DNA of 64,000 nucleotides. Source: Ottowia thiooxydans DSM 14619. Its GTDB lineage: Bacteria > Pseudomonadota > Gammaproteobacteria > Burkholderiales > Burkholderiaceae_C. Below the pieces are notes generated by a model. The model did no database searches. It saw nothing but the letters and a program-made list of their open reading frames with translations, and was not told where the DNA came from. Below, piece by piece: positions 24,325-33,156 of this stretch. The position numbers were made by a program, and so were the translations under genes. Position 1 is the first letter of the stretch. Every line of letters starts with the position of its first letter. The stretch covers positions 499,353-563,352 of the forward strand of contig NZ_KE383942.1 of assembly GCF_000422885.1 (NCBI RefSeq), given 5' to 3'.

Positions 24325-25101
24325 TCACGCCAGAAACCCATTCATCAGCGCGAACAGTTCATTGCGATGATGAATGCCCAGCTTCTCGAAAGCTCGGTCG
24401 CGATAGGTCTTCACCGTAGCGGGAGACAGTTGAAGATCCGCTGAAATCCCTTCGTGGGTCCAACCCTTCAACATGCGCTCACACACCTGGCGCTCACGCG
24501 GAGTGAGCACGCCGAGCGCGGTAGCGGCAGGTGAGGCTGCAGCGCTCAAGGCCAGGTGGCGCTGAACGCTTGAAAGAATCAAGGCGCAAGCACTGTCTAC
24601 GGCGTCTATCTCGTTGTCGGAAAACTGAGGCTGCTCTTCTCTCCGGTAGAGGTTGACAGCCAACCAGGCCCCTTCGTTTTCGCACACCAGAGAGAGTCTT
24701 TCACGCAGCGCGTGCTTGCTGTAGATGCGCTCGCGGTGGGCACGCGGTATTTCGCGGGCGTTCCAATGCACGATCACCTGCTGCGAGCCGCTCGCTTTCT
24801 CTCTGGCCTCCAGAAAGGTCTGATCCCGCAGATAAAGGGATTTTCGGTAGGCCTGCCAGGAGTCCAGGGTTCCATCAGGAAACTCAAAGCTGGCCGTGAG
24901 CGGCATGCAGGGTGGCGTGTCGTGATGCAACTGAAACACCGACCACCATGCAATGGGCATGAAGCGGTTGATCTGTGCCAGCGCGCCGCTGGCGAAGTTA
25001 GGGTCGCCTATACATCCCACTAACCCGGCCATCGACTCAAGCGCGCGCGCACTCGTCCATGAACGGATGCGAGTTGGTCGGCTGGTGGAAATGAGTTGCA
25101 T
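24325..25101 (-). CDS. LuxR-family transcriptional regulator
   Basis: This 258-residue protein has a C-terminal LuxR/GerE helix-turn-helix (LTPRERQVCERMLKGWTHEGISADLQLSPATVKTYRDRAFEKLGIHHRNELFALM, about residues 200-255). The N-terminal 190 residues resemble no sensor I can name with confidence and have no response-regulator phospho-site or obvious autoinducer pocket. It is divergent from the acyl-CoA synthetase operon across a 168-bp gap and could control it; that is inferred from position only. Confidence 0.85.
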   Translation of the reverse strand: MQLISTSRPTRIRSWTSARALESMAGLVGCIGDPNFASGALAQINRFMPIAWWSVFQLHHDTPPCMPLTASFEFPDGTLDSWQAYRKSLYLRDQTFLEAREKASGSQQVIVHWNAREIPRAHRERIYSKHALRERLSLVCENEGAWLAVNLYRREEQPQFSDNEIDAVDSACALILSSVQRHLALSAAASPAATALGVLTPRERQVCERMLKGWTHEGISADLQLSPATVKTYRDRAFEKLGIHHRNELFALMNGFLA

Positions 25102-25269
25102 GCCTATGGCGCTGTGGCGGGTTGAGGGCGGGCTACTCGGTGATGCGTTTGGAACGAAGACATTTTCAGGGATGCTATCTGAGAGAAGGCAAGGGTTTTC
25201 CCTTGACTAACGCCCTGTTTGTCCCCATCGCAGAGGACAGACGAAAGCACCTGGCATGAAGAGAATTTG

Positions 25270-27204
25270 ATGGAGCGCAACGGCTTGAAAGCAAAGCTGT
25301 TGTTGTTCGTCGGTTTGTCTGTTCGGCTCCAGGAGCGCTTCTTGAGTATTCGTCCCATTCATTGCCTTGATGATGTTCGCGCTATTGAGTCGCGTCCATT
25401 CGAAGAGTATTTGCCTTACACCAGCGTGATGCATGCCCTGGAAGTCCAGGCGCAAAAGCATTCCAATCGCGTCGCGCTCCAGTACATCAAAAGCGCAGAC
25501 CTGGCTGAACCATCCGAGGCATGGACCTACCTGCAATTTGTGGCGCAGGTACGGCGTACCGCCAGGCTGTTTCAATCGCTCTGCGGCAACGAACAGCCTC
25601 GTGTGGGGTTCTTACTCCCAGCCATCCCGCAGGCCCATTTCACCCTTTGGGGCGCGGAGGCGGTGGGCATCGCTTGTCCCATCAACTATCTGCTTGGTGA
25701 GGAACATATCGCCGAACTCATCCTGGCTGCCAAAGTGAATGTTCTGGTGGTTCTGGGGCCACATCCTGAACTCGATATCTGGTCGCGCGTGGACGGCATT
25801 CGGCAGCGTTGCCCTCAGTTGCTCCACGTACTGGCGGTGGGCGGTGGGGAGGCGTTTGGTGCAGGTGAGGGCGGGGCACTGAATTTTGATCAGGCGGTTG
25901 CAGCGCAAAGCGACGAACCCTTGTCCACTTCGACGTCATTGGATGACGTGGCCGCTCTCTTCCACACCGGAGGCACCACAGGCAGCCCGAAACTGGCGCA
26001 GCACCTGCACCGCAACCAGCTTTGCGCTGCAGCAGGGGCGGCTTGCATGTACGGCGCCTCAGACCAGGACGTGATCATCAACGGATTTCCGCTGTTTCAC
26101 GTAGCGGGTTCGTTCGTTTATGGCCTCTCCATGTTCCTGGTGGGCGCGACGGTTGTTCTGCCCACCTTGTTGGGCATGAGAAACCCAGGGTATGTCCAGC
26201 GCTACTGGCATTTTGCCGAGCGCGAAAGAGCTACGCTACTCGCCGCAGTTCCCACGGTGATGTCGTCGCTGCTTACGGTTCCCGCAAGCGGCGCAGATAT
26301 CTCTCGTATCAGATGCCTGTTAACGGGTGGCTCGCCCTTGCCGCCCGATCTGGCAGAAGCGTTTGAGCGGCAGTTCTCCATGCCCGTTCGCAATATCCTG
26401 GGCATGACCGAGTGCGGCGGCATCATTGCCATAGAGCCTTGCGCCATGCCGCGCACGGCGGGCTCGGTGGGTTTGCCCATTCCGTTCGTGAAGGTCCGCG
26501 CAGTGAATGCGAATGGAGAACCTGTCCCTGAAGGTGAAGACGGCGAGCTGCAGATAAAGGGGCCTAACGTCAGTCCCGGCTACACGGACGCCACTAAGAA
26601 CAGCGGTTTGTTCCTGGATGGCGGGTGGTTGAACAGCGGAGACGTAGGCCATCTCGATTCAGAAGGGCGCCTGTATGTGACCGGGCGCGCCAAGGACATG
26701 ATCATCCGCAGCAGCCACAACATCGATCCGCTCCTGATCGAAGACACCCTCCACAAACACCCGGATGTGGCTATGGCTGCGGCGGTAGGCGCACCAGATG
26801 AGTATGCCGGCGAGTTGCCGGTGGTCTACATCAGCTTAAAGCCCGGCGCTACGGCCGATGCACAAGCGCTACTGGCTTTCGCGGAGCAGCACGTGCCCGA
26901 GCGTCCGGCAGTGCCCAAGCAAATTTTCATACTCGACACGTTGCCCATGACTGCTATTGGCAAGTTCTTCAAGCCCAGGTTAAGAGAGATGGCAACGCAG
27001 CACGTCATCGACTCCCGACTGGTGGAGCGCTCCCTTCAGGCCAAGGTGGTGGCCCAAGTGCAGGCCGACCACAAAGGTGTTCAGGTGGTATTTCATTGTG
27101 GAGATGACGCGGGTGCGGCTGCTGCAGTGAAAGAAATGATGGTGCCTTTTGCGGTGCGTTGGCGGTTAGCTGATCAGCGCGATTCGCAAGGAGCGGGTGT
27201 ATGA
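25270..27204 (+). CDS. Acyl-CoA synthetase (AMP-forming)
   Basis: This ANL-superfamily adenylating enzyme is about 644 residues from the ATG at 25270. It shows the P-loop LFHTGGTTGSPKLAQ, NGFPLFHVAG, LGMTECGG, WLNSGDVGHLDSEGRLYVTGRAKDMIIRSSHNIDP and the final PMTAIGKFFKP lysine motif. It activates a carboxylic acid to its CoA thioester through an acyl-adenylate. A C-terminal tail of about 70 residues after the usual end is unusual. It overlaps the enoyl-CoA hydratase start by ATGA, and a Bug protein follows, suggesting uptake, activation and beta-oxidation of one organic acid. The substrate is unknown. Confidence 0.88.
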   Translation: MERNGLKAKLLLFVGLSVRLQERFLSIRPIHCLDDVRAIESRPFEEYLPYTSVMHALEVQAQKHSNRVALQYIKSADLAEPSEAWTYLQFVAQVRRTARLFQSLCGNEQPRVGFLLPAIPQAHFTLWGAEAVGIACPINYLLGEEHIAELILAAKVNVLVVLGPHPELDIWSRVDGIRQRCPQLLHVLAVGGGEAFGAGEGGALNFDQAVAAQSDEPLSTSTSLDDVAALFHTGGTTGSPKLAQHLHRNQLCAAAGAACMYGASDQDVIINGFPLFHVAGSFVYGLSMFLVGATVVLPTLLGMRNPGYVQRYWHFAERERATLLAAVPTVMSSLLTVPASGADISRIRCLLTGGSPLPPDLAEAFERQFSMPVRNILGMTECGGIIAIEPCAMPRTAGSVGLPIPFVKVRAVNANGEPVPEGEDGELQIKGPNVSPGYTDATKNSGLFLDGGWLNSGDVGHLDSEGRLYVTGRAKDMIIRSSHNIDPLLIEDTLHKHPDVAMAAAVGAPDEYAGELPVVYISLKPGATADAQALLAFAEQHVPERPAVPKQIFILDTLPMTAIGKFFKPRLREMATQHVIDSRLVERSLQAKVVAQVQADHKGVQVVFHCGDDAGAAAAVKEMMVPFAVRWRLADQRDSQGAGV

Positions 27205-28013
27205 GCGGCGCGATCCACTCGGAGATGTATGGCCAGCACATCGCCCTGATCCGCATAGATAGGCCAGAGGCTCGCAACGCACTATCGCCAAAGATGCTTT
27301 GCGCCCTGGCAGACGCATTTCTCGCAGCCAAGCGCGATGTTCAAGTGCGAGCAGTCGTGCTTACCGGTACAGGCGATGCCGCCTTCTGTTCAGGCGGAGA
27401 TCTTGGTTTGACCTTGCCGCTCATGACGGGCGCACGTGCGCCGCAGGATGAGTTCGATAGGCGCTTGCTCGAAGACGAGCGGACCATGGAGGTGTCTTCG
27501 CTGCGCAATTTCGACATCGTCAAGCCGACCATCTGCGCCATCAACGGCACCTGTTTGGCCGGTGGGTTTGAGCTGATGCTGGGAACGGACATCCGCATAG
27601 CGGCGGACCACGCCCAGTTTGGTTTGCCCGAGGTGCAACGCGCTCTGCTGCCTTTCGCCGGCTCCATGGCGCGGCTACCTCGGCAGGTGCCTGCGGCGGT
27701 GGCCATGCAGGTGCTCCTCACAGGAAGACCGTTCAGTGCCCAACAGGCGCTTCAGTGGGGCTTGGTTACAGAGTTGCATCCCCGCGAGCATCTGCAGGCC
27801 AGAGCGCTTGAACTGGCCGAACAGATCGCCAGCAATGGCCCCATTGCGGTGCAGGCCGTGCGCAGAGCCGCCATTCAAGGCAGTGGCCTTCCGTTGCACA
27901 GCGCATTTGCTCTGGAAGACGGCGCCAAACGGGAAGTGATGAGCAGCGAAGACGCCCGCGAAGGCCCTCTCGCGTTCATGGAAAAGCGAGCCCCCAGATT
28001 CGTTGGCCGCTGA
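27201..28013 (+). CDS. Enoyl-CoA hydratase/isomerase family protein
   Basis: This 270-residue crotonase-fold protein has the oxyanion-hole segments RPEARNALSPKM and FCSGGDLGLTLPL, then INGTCLAGGFELMLGTDIRIA and FGLPEVQRALLPFAGS. Glu residues lie near both positions used for catalysis in hydratases (GGFEL and PEV). It probably hydrates the unsaturated CoA ester made downstream of the acyl-CoA synthetase, with which it is translationally coupled. Other crotonase reactions cannot be excluded. Confidence 0.87.
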   Translation: MSGAIHSEMYGQHIALIRIDRPEARNALSPKMLCALADAFLAAKRDVQVRAVVLTGTGDAAFCSGGDLGLTLPLMTGARAPQDEFDRRLLEDERTMEVSSLRNFDIVKPTICAINGTCLAGGFELMLGTDIRIAADHAQFGLPEVQRALLPFAGSMARLPRQVPAAVAMQVLLTGRPFSAQQALQWGLVTELHPREHLQARALELAEQIASNGPIAVQAVRRAAIQGSGLPLHSAFALEDGAKREVMSSEDAREGPLAFMEKRAPRFVGR

Positions 28014-28060
28014 GGATGCCGGCCCACCAATAACCACCATATCAACAAAGGAGCAAACCC

Positions 28061-29056
28061 ATGTTTTTCGATTCAAAGCAACGCCGCCAAGTTCTTCAGG
28101 CCAGTATCGCCCTGGCGCTGGGCGTGGCCGCTGGTAGTGTTCAAGCACAAGCCAAGTACCCAGATCACCCCATTCGTCTTCAAGTGGGCTTTGCCCCAGG
28201 CACCGGGCCAGACATCCTGGCGCGCACCCTGGCCAGAGGCATGTCCACCCAACTGAATCAGCAGGTCGTGGTTGAAAACCGCACCGGGGCGGGCGGGCAG
28301 ATCGCAGCCGCCAACGTCGCCAAAGGTCCGAAGGACGGGTACAACCTGCTTCTGGCTGACGTGAGTGCCATCTCCATCGCCCCCTTCGCCTTCTCAAAAA
28401 TTGGCTACGAGCCCACGAAGGAGTTGGTGCCGCTCTCAGAAGTCGCGAAGACCGATTTTGTTCTGGTGGTGCCCAACAGTTCTGTAGCCAAGGACGCACC
28501 CAGCTTCATGAAGATGGCCACCGCCAAGGGCGGCAAGGTTGATTTCGGAACCTTCGGCGCGGGCAGCCCTGGCCATTTTGGGGCCGTCATCCTTGGTCAA
28601 TTGGGTAGCTTTCCTCTGGAAGCGGTGCACTACCGGCAAACTGGCGATGCCGTTACCGCGACCATCGCTGGCCAAATTGACGGCATCCTGATGTCCACCC
28701 CGCTTGCGATGGCGCAAATCAAAGGCGCAAAAGTCAAAGGCCTGGCCACCACCGCACCTAAGCGCTCCCCGTTGCTTCCGGATGTCGCGACCTTTGCCGA
28801 ACAAGGCTACCCGAAGGCGGATTTCTCCGCGTGGTTCACGGTATTCGCGCCCACTGGAACACCCGAGCCCATCTTGCAATTGCTGAGTGAAAAAGTGGCC
28901 GCCGCGGTGCGCGACCCTGAGATCAACAAGACCCTGGTTGAAGCTGGTTTCTCAGTGACAGGTACCAGCAGAGACGAAGTGACCCGCATGATCGCCGCCG
29001 ACATGCCTCGCTGGAAGGCCGTGGTGGAGGCTTCTGGCTTTCGCGGGGTGGACTAG
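28061..29056 (+). CDS. Bug/TctC-family periplasmic solute-binding protein
   Basis: This 331-residue receptor has a signal peptide ending near VQAQA, then YPDHPIRLQVGFAPGTGPDILAR, VVVENRTGAGGQIAAANVAK and later YKQ-type ligand-loop residues (HYRQTGDAV). The ribosome site AAAGGAG precedes the ATG. It is the third gene of the acyl-CoA synthetase operon (47-bp gap) and probably binds the acid that the operon degrades. No membrane TctA/TctB genes are adjacent. Confidence 0.9.
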   Translation: MFFDSKQRRQVLQASIALALGVAAGSVQAQAKYPDHPIRLQVGFAPGTGPDILARTLARGMSTQLNQQVVVENRTGAGGQIAAANVAKGPKDGYNLLLADVSAISIAPFAFSKIGYEPTKELVPLSEVAKTDFVLVVPNSSVAKDAPSFMKMATAKGGKVDFGTFGAGSPGHFGAVILGQLGSFPLEAVHYRQTGDAVTATIAGQIDGILMSTPLAMAQIKGAKVKGLATTAPKRSPLLPDVATFAEQGYPKADFSAWFTVFAPTGTPEPILQLLSEKVAAAVRDPEINKTLVEAGFSVTGTSRDEVTRMIAADMPRWKAVVEASGFRGVD

Positions 29057-29830
29057 ATACGGCTCCCCCTGAGTCGCTGACGCGCCTTCCCCCAGAGGGG
29101 GACGCCGCTAGCGGCCTGGCAAAGCCAGCTCCGCGGCAGCCCCGCATGGCCTGCTCCGCGGCCTTCTGATTTTGCTCCCTCTCCCGCGCGCGGGAGAGGG
29201 TTGGGGTGAGGGTCGGCGGCGTATCCAAGTGGACTCAGCTCATTTGCGGCGCGAAAGACCGATAAGAGCCGACCACGCAGTTCCTGAACAAAGCCTGGTA
29301 AATCTTGGTAACGCTGCCGCCCCCTCACCCCCACCCTCTCCCGCCTGCGGGAGAGGGTGTAAAACGATTCGCTTGCGACTGACAGTGCAGGGCCGAGCGC
29401 AGCAATGGCCCGAATCAGGCTCCCCACCCCTTGAGGCCGTGCTGAGGAGCGCAGGGCAAGGGGCGGGCAAGAGCACTGAAAGATGCTCTTGCTTCAAGAA
29501 CTAGCTTGCGGCAGTTGTTTGAGGGTAGAGAGCGAAGCGAACGAAGCGAGTTCTGCCGCACCGGCCCTTGACCGAGCACCGGAGGGTGCCCGAAGCGCAG
29601 CGCAGGGACACGGACTTGGGGTCGCATTTCTTTGGTTACTTGCTTTGTGCGAGCAAAGAAAGGGACTGCGCTGCCGGGCGCATTCCCGGCCTCCGCCCTA
29701 AGCCAAAAAGCAGAAGGCCATTAAAAAGCAAAAAATCCACCACCACTTGCCTTCACCCACCCTTGAAATCATCACCCACCCACCCCTAGCTGTTGCACTT
29801 TTCCATAACGAAACACCCCCCAAGAATGAT
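29057..29830. repeat. Intergenic mosaic of repeats, no gene seen
   Basis: The 770-bp gap holds several repeat types. First is a CCCCCTGAG...CCCCCAGAGGGGG segment after the Bug stop (about 29064-29092), common in Comamonadaceae intergenic DNA. Next are two palindromic units built on CCCTCTCCCGC-GCGGGAGAGGG in opposite orientation (about 29178-29219 and 29320-29357). A stretch near 29555-29665 carries TTTCTTTGGTTACTTGCTTT and an AGCAAAGAAAGG complement, also a familiar dispersed repeat of this group. Short open frames here are repeat-derived. Family names are from memory and were not searched. Confidence 0.6.
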
Positions 29831-30415
29831 ATGGTCCAAGGCATGCCGTTGCCGACTGCCCCCAACCCCCAAGCCCCCCATCCCACCAACTCCCTGCCCC
29901 GAGCAAGGTTCACCCGCCAACTGATGGGCGTGGCCTTGTTAGCGTTACTCAGTGCTTGCGGCACCCAGCCCCCCATCCAACCCCAACCGTCGGCGCCTCC
30001 CGCACCCGCTCCCCCCCCAGCACCCCCCGTGGAGCCCCCACGCGAACCAGCGTTGGCCGCCTTCAGCGCACGGCTGACCGGCAAAGAAGCGGTGCCGCGT
30101 AACAGCAGCGCAGCCCAAGGCCAACTGGTGGCGGTTTTAGACCGCAAGACTGGCCTTTTCCGCTGGAAACTGACTTTTGAAGGTTTGAGTGGCCCCGTGC
30201 GTCGCGCAAATTTCCACGGTCCGGCGATGGATGGAGAAGTTGCCAACCCACGTGTCGCGCTGGGCCAACGCGGAATTTCCAGCCCCAGCGAAGGCCGCGC
30301 CATGCTCACGCCTGCGCAGCGCGCTGACTTGCTAGCCGGGCAGTGGTATGTCAATTTGGGCACGGCTCGCTTCCCGGAAGGCGAAATCCGTGGCCAATTG
30401 ATCGAAAAGCATTAA
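29831..30415 (+). CDS. CHRD-domain lipoprotein, paralog of the 23.6-kb gene
   Basis: The protein is about 194 residues from the ATG at 29831; the start is uncertain (29747, 29843 and 29924 are in frame, with poor ribosome sites). A signal segment ends in a good lipobox, ALLSAC (cysteine near residue 43). A Pro-rich linker follows, then a CHRD domain with FSARLTGKEAVPRNSSAAQGQLVAVLD, FRWKLTFEGLSGPVRRANFHGPA and WYVNLGTARFPEGEIRGQL. Layout and motif order match the first CHRD lipoprotein, so the two arose by duplication. The function is unknown; envelope anchoring is expected. Confidence 0.8.
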   Translation: MVQGMPLPTAPNPQAPHPTNSLPRARFTRQLMGVALLALLSACGTQPPIQPQPSAPPAPAPPPAPPVEPPREPALAAFSARLTGKEAVPRNSSAAQGQLVAVLDRKTGLFRWKLTFEGLSGPVRRANFHGPAMDGEVANPRVALGQRGISSPSEGRAMLTPAQRADLLAGQWYVNLGTARFPEGEIRGQLIEKH

Positions 30416-30504
30416 GCCAAAAACGGTCGTTTTAGCAAGCCCCTATTCTTGGGCGCGCGCATTCTATCCTTTTTCCAGCACGAAATCGGCTTAAAAAGTA
30501 CACT

Positions 30505-33054
30505 ATGGGGTTGTCCCGCACATCTCCACACGTGAACGCACCCATCGACGTTTCCTTTTTCCCGCGCGCCGCCAAGCCTCTTTCCAGCTACAAACCGTAC
30601 TGGGCCAAGCGCTTCGGAACCGCTCCATTTCTGCCCATGAACAGGGCCGAGATGGATATGCTCGGCTGGGATTCGTGTGATGTGATCCTGGTCACCGGCG
30701 ATGCCTATGTCGATCACCCCAGCTTCGGCATGGCCGTGATTGGCCGTGTGCTCGAAGCCCAAGGCTTCAGGGTGGGGATCATTGCCCAACCGGATTGGCA
30801 AAGCAGTGAATCCTTCAAGGCGCTTGGCCGTCCTAATTTGTTCTGGGGCGTCACGGCGGGCAACATGGACTCCATGATCAACCGCTACACGGCTGATCGA
30901 AAAATCCGCAGCGATGACGCCTACACCCCGGGCGATGTGGGCGGCAAACGCCCGGATCGCGCAGCCATTGTGTATAGCCAGCGCTGCCGTGAGGCTTACA
31001 AGGAAGTGCCCATCGTCCTTGGCGGTATTGAAGGCAGTTTGCGCCGTATCGCCCACTACGACTATTGGAGCGACAAGGTCCGCCGCTCCATCGTGGTGGA
31101 CAGCAAATGCGATCTTCTGCTCTACGGTAACGCCGAGCGCGCGCTGGTAGAAGTGGCGCACCGGCTGGCACGACGTGAGCCTGTGGAGAACATCACAGAC
31201 GTGCGCGGCACGGCTTTTGTAGCCCGCACCACGCCTGAAGGCTGGTTCGAACTTGATTCGACAGAGGTTGATCGCCCTGGCCGTGTGGAAAGCCACATCA
31301 ACCCTTACCAGACCACGAGCGAGCAAGCGGCTGCGCAAGGAAGCGTCTGCGAAGCTGAGTCAGGCACTCAAGATGGCTCCAAAGCCATGAGCAAAACGAA
31401 CCTGACCGCTGGCGAGCAGCCGTTGCGGTTTGTTCCGTCAGCTGGGCGCGCGTCCACTGAAGGTTCAGTGGCGGCTGCCGCTTCGAGCAAGGCAGAGCAA
31501 GAGCAGGGGGCCCTCACGCCTGCAGCAGTTCTTCGGCCTCCACGTGAACGTACGGTCATTCGCCTGCCCAGCTACGAAAAAGTCAAATCAGACACCGTGC
31601 TCTATGCCCACGCCAACCGCGTGCTGCATCTGGAAACCAACCCCGGCAATGCACGTGCCCTGGTTCAAGCCCATGGCGAAGGAACCACGGCGCGCGATGT
31701 CTGGATCAATCCACCTCCTATTCCGCTGACTACGCAGGAGATGGATCTCGTTTTCGATTTGCCCTACGCGCGCAGCCCGCACCCCAGCTATGCGGATGCG
31801 CGAGGCCGCCATGACGGCGAGACCAAAATTCCAGCCTGGGAAATGATCCGCTTCTCCGTGAACATCATGCGGGGTTGTTTCGGTGGCTGCACCTTCTGCA
31901 GCATCACCGAACACGAAGGCCGCATCATCCAGTCGCGCTCAGAAGATTCCATCGTGCACGAAGTCGAGGAAATGCGCGATAAGGTTCAGGGCTTTACCGG
32001 CATCGTGAGCGATCTCGGCGGCCCCACGGCCAATATGTACCGCCTGGGCTGCTCGTCTCCCGCGATTGAGGCCGTCTGTCGCAAGCCCAGCTGTGTATAT
32101 CCTGGCATTTGCCAGAACCTCACGACCAATCACGATCCCCTGATCAAGATCTACAAGCGCGTGCGCACGCTTCCAGGTGTGAAGAAGGTGTTGATCGGCT
32201 CCGGCTTGCGATATGACCTGGCGGTGAAATCTCCAGCCTATGTCAAAGAACTCGTGCAACATCACGTTGGCGGCTATCTCAAGATTGCCCCCGAGCACAC
32301 GGAGGAGGGCCCGCTCTCCAAGATGATGAAGCCGGGTATTGGCAGCTACGACCGCTTCAAGCAACTCTTCGAACAATTCAGCGAAGAGGCAGGCAAGAAG
32401 CAATTCCTGATTCCCTATTTCATCGCGGCGCACCCCGGTACGACCGATGAAGACATGCTGAATCTTGCCCTCTGGTTGAAGAAAAACGGCTTCCGTGCAG
32501 ACCAGGTACAGGCGTTCTACCCGTCGCCCATGGCCACTGCGACCACCATGTACCACACCGGTCTGAATACCCTGAAAGGTATTCACCGCGACGAGCGTGC
32601 TGAGAAGGTGGATACGCCCAAGGGTGAACGCCGCCGGCGCCTGCACAAAGCCTTTTTGCGCTACCACGACTCCAATAATTGGCCATTGCTGCGCGAAGCA
32701 CTGAAGGACATGGGCCGCGCCGATCTCGTAGGCAATGGCAAGCACCACCTCATTCCTGCATGGCAGCCGCTGTCTGACGGCGGCTACCAGACGGCCCGGC
32801 GAAAAAACAGTACACCGGCCACCACCTCAGTTTCTGGCTCGTCCGAATCCGCAAAACCGCGTGTGGGTTCTTCCGCAGGCGCTAAGCTAGGACGCCGTGA
32901 GGCAGTCATGGCGGCCAATGAGCCGGTTGAGGACGTGCGGTTCCGTACCAGCCGACCCGCACCTGGTCAGATCCTCACGCAGCACACTGGCCTTCCTCCA
33001 CGTTCTACGGGGCAGGGCGGTCAGCGAAAAGCGGCGAGTCGCAAGCCTAGGTGA
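30505..33054 (+). CDS. ygiQ: YgiQ-family radical SAM protein
   Basis: This 849-residue protein follows YgiQ (UPF0313) throughout. The N-terminal domain starts near [51 protein letters not shown]. The radical SAM cluster CFGGCTFC has Cys458, Cys462 and Cys465 for the 4Fe-4S cluster, and [21 protein letters not shown] follows. It is about 110 residues longer than E. coli YgiQ (739). Much of the excess is a low-complexity Ala/Ser/Glu/Gln insert at residues 272-346; the C-terminal tail (from about 760) is also low complexity. The reaction of this family is not established. Confidence 0.9.
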   Translation: MGLSRTSPHVNAPIDVSFFPRAAKPLSSYKPYWAKRFGTAPFLPMNRAEMDMLGWDSCDVILVTGDAYVDHPSFGMAVIGRVLEAQGFRVGIIAQPDWQSSESFKALGRPNLFWGVTAGNMDSMINRYTADRKIRSDDAYTPGDVGGKRPDRAAIVYSQRCREAYKEVPIVLGGIEGSLRRIAHYDYWSDKVRRSIVVDSKCDLLLYGNAERALVEVAHRLARREPVENITDVRGTAFVARTTPEGWFELDSTEVDRPGRVESHINPYQTTSEQAAAQGSVCEAESGTQDGSKAMSKTNLTAGEQPLRFVPSAGRASTEGSVAAAASSKAEQEQGALTPAAVLRPPRERTVIRLPSYEKVKSDTVLYAHANRVLHLETNPGNARALVQAHGEGTTARDVWINPPPIPLTTQEMDLVFDLPYARSPHPSYADARGRHDGETKIPAWEMIRFSVNIMRGCFGGCTFCSITEHEGRIIQSRSEDSIVHEVEEMRDKVQGFTGIVSDLGGPTANMYRLGCSSPAIEAVCRKPSCVYPGICQNLTTNHDPLIKIYKRVRTLPGVKKVLIGSGLRYDLAVKSPAYVKELVQHHVGGYLKIAPEHTEEGPLSKMMKPGIGSYDRFKQLFEQFSEEAGKKQFLIPYFIAAHPGTTDEDMLNLALWLKKNGFRADQVQAFYPSPMATATTMYHTGLNTLKGIHRDERAEKVDTPKGERRRRLHKAFLRYHDSNNWPLLREALKDMGRADLVGNGKHHLIPAWQPLSDGGYQTARRKNSTPATTSVSGSSESAKPRVGSSAGAKLGRREAVMAANEPVEDVRFRTSRPAPGQILTQHTGLPPRSTGQGGQRKAASRKPR

Positions 33055-33062
33055 TTAGTGTG

Positions 33063-33090
33063 AAAACGCCCTGATTGCTCTGGGGCGTTT
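33063..33090 (+). terminator. Stem-loop after ygiQ
   Basis: AAAACGCCC and its near complement GGGGCGTTT flank a 10-base loop just after the ygiQ TGA. The stem is followed by a few A/T bases only. It is probably the end of the ygiQ transcript. Confidence 0.5.
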
Positions 33091-33156
33091 CAAGGTGTGA
33101 AGGGCGCCGGAGTTTCTCGCGCCAAACGGTCGATCTCGGGTAGACTGGTTTCCACC

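Noticed and set aside
29178-29357. Repeats considered as a CRISPR array
   Set aside because: There are only two copies, in opposite orientation and palindromic, without regular spacers or cas genes.
30412-31338. Antisense 308-codon frame opposite ygiQ
   Set aside because: It overlaps conserved YgiQ sequence and has no recognisable motif.
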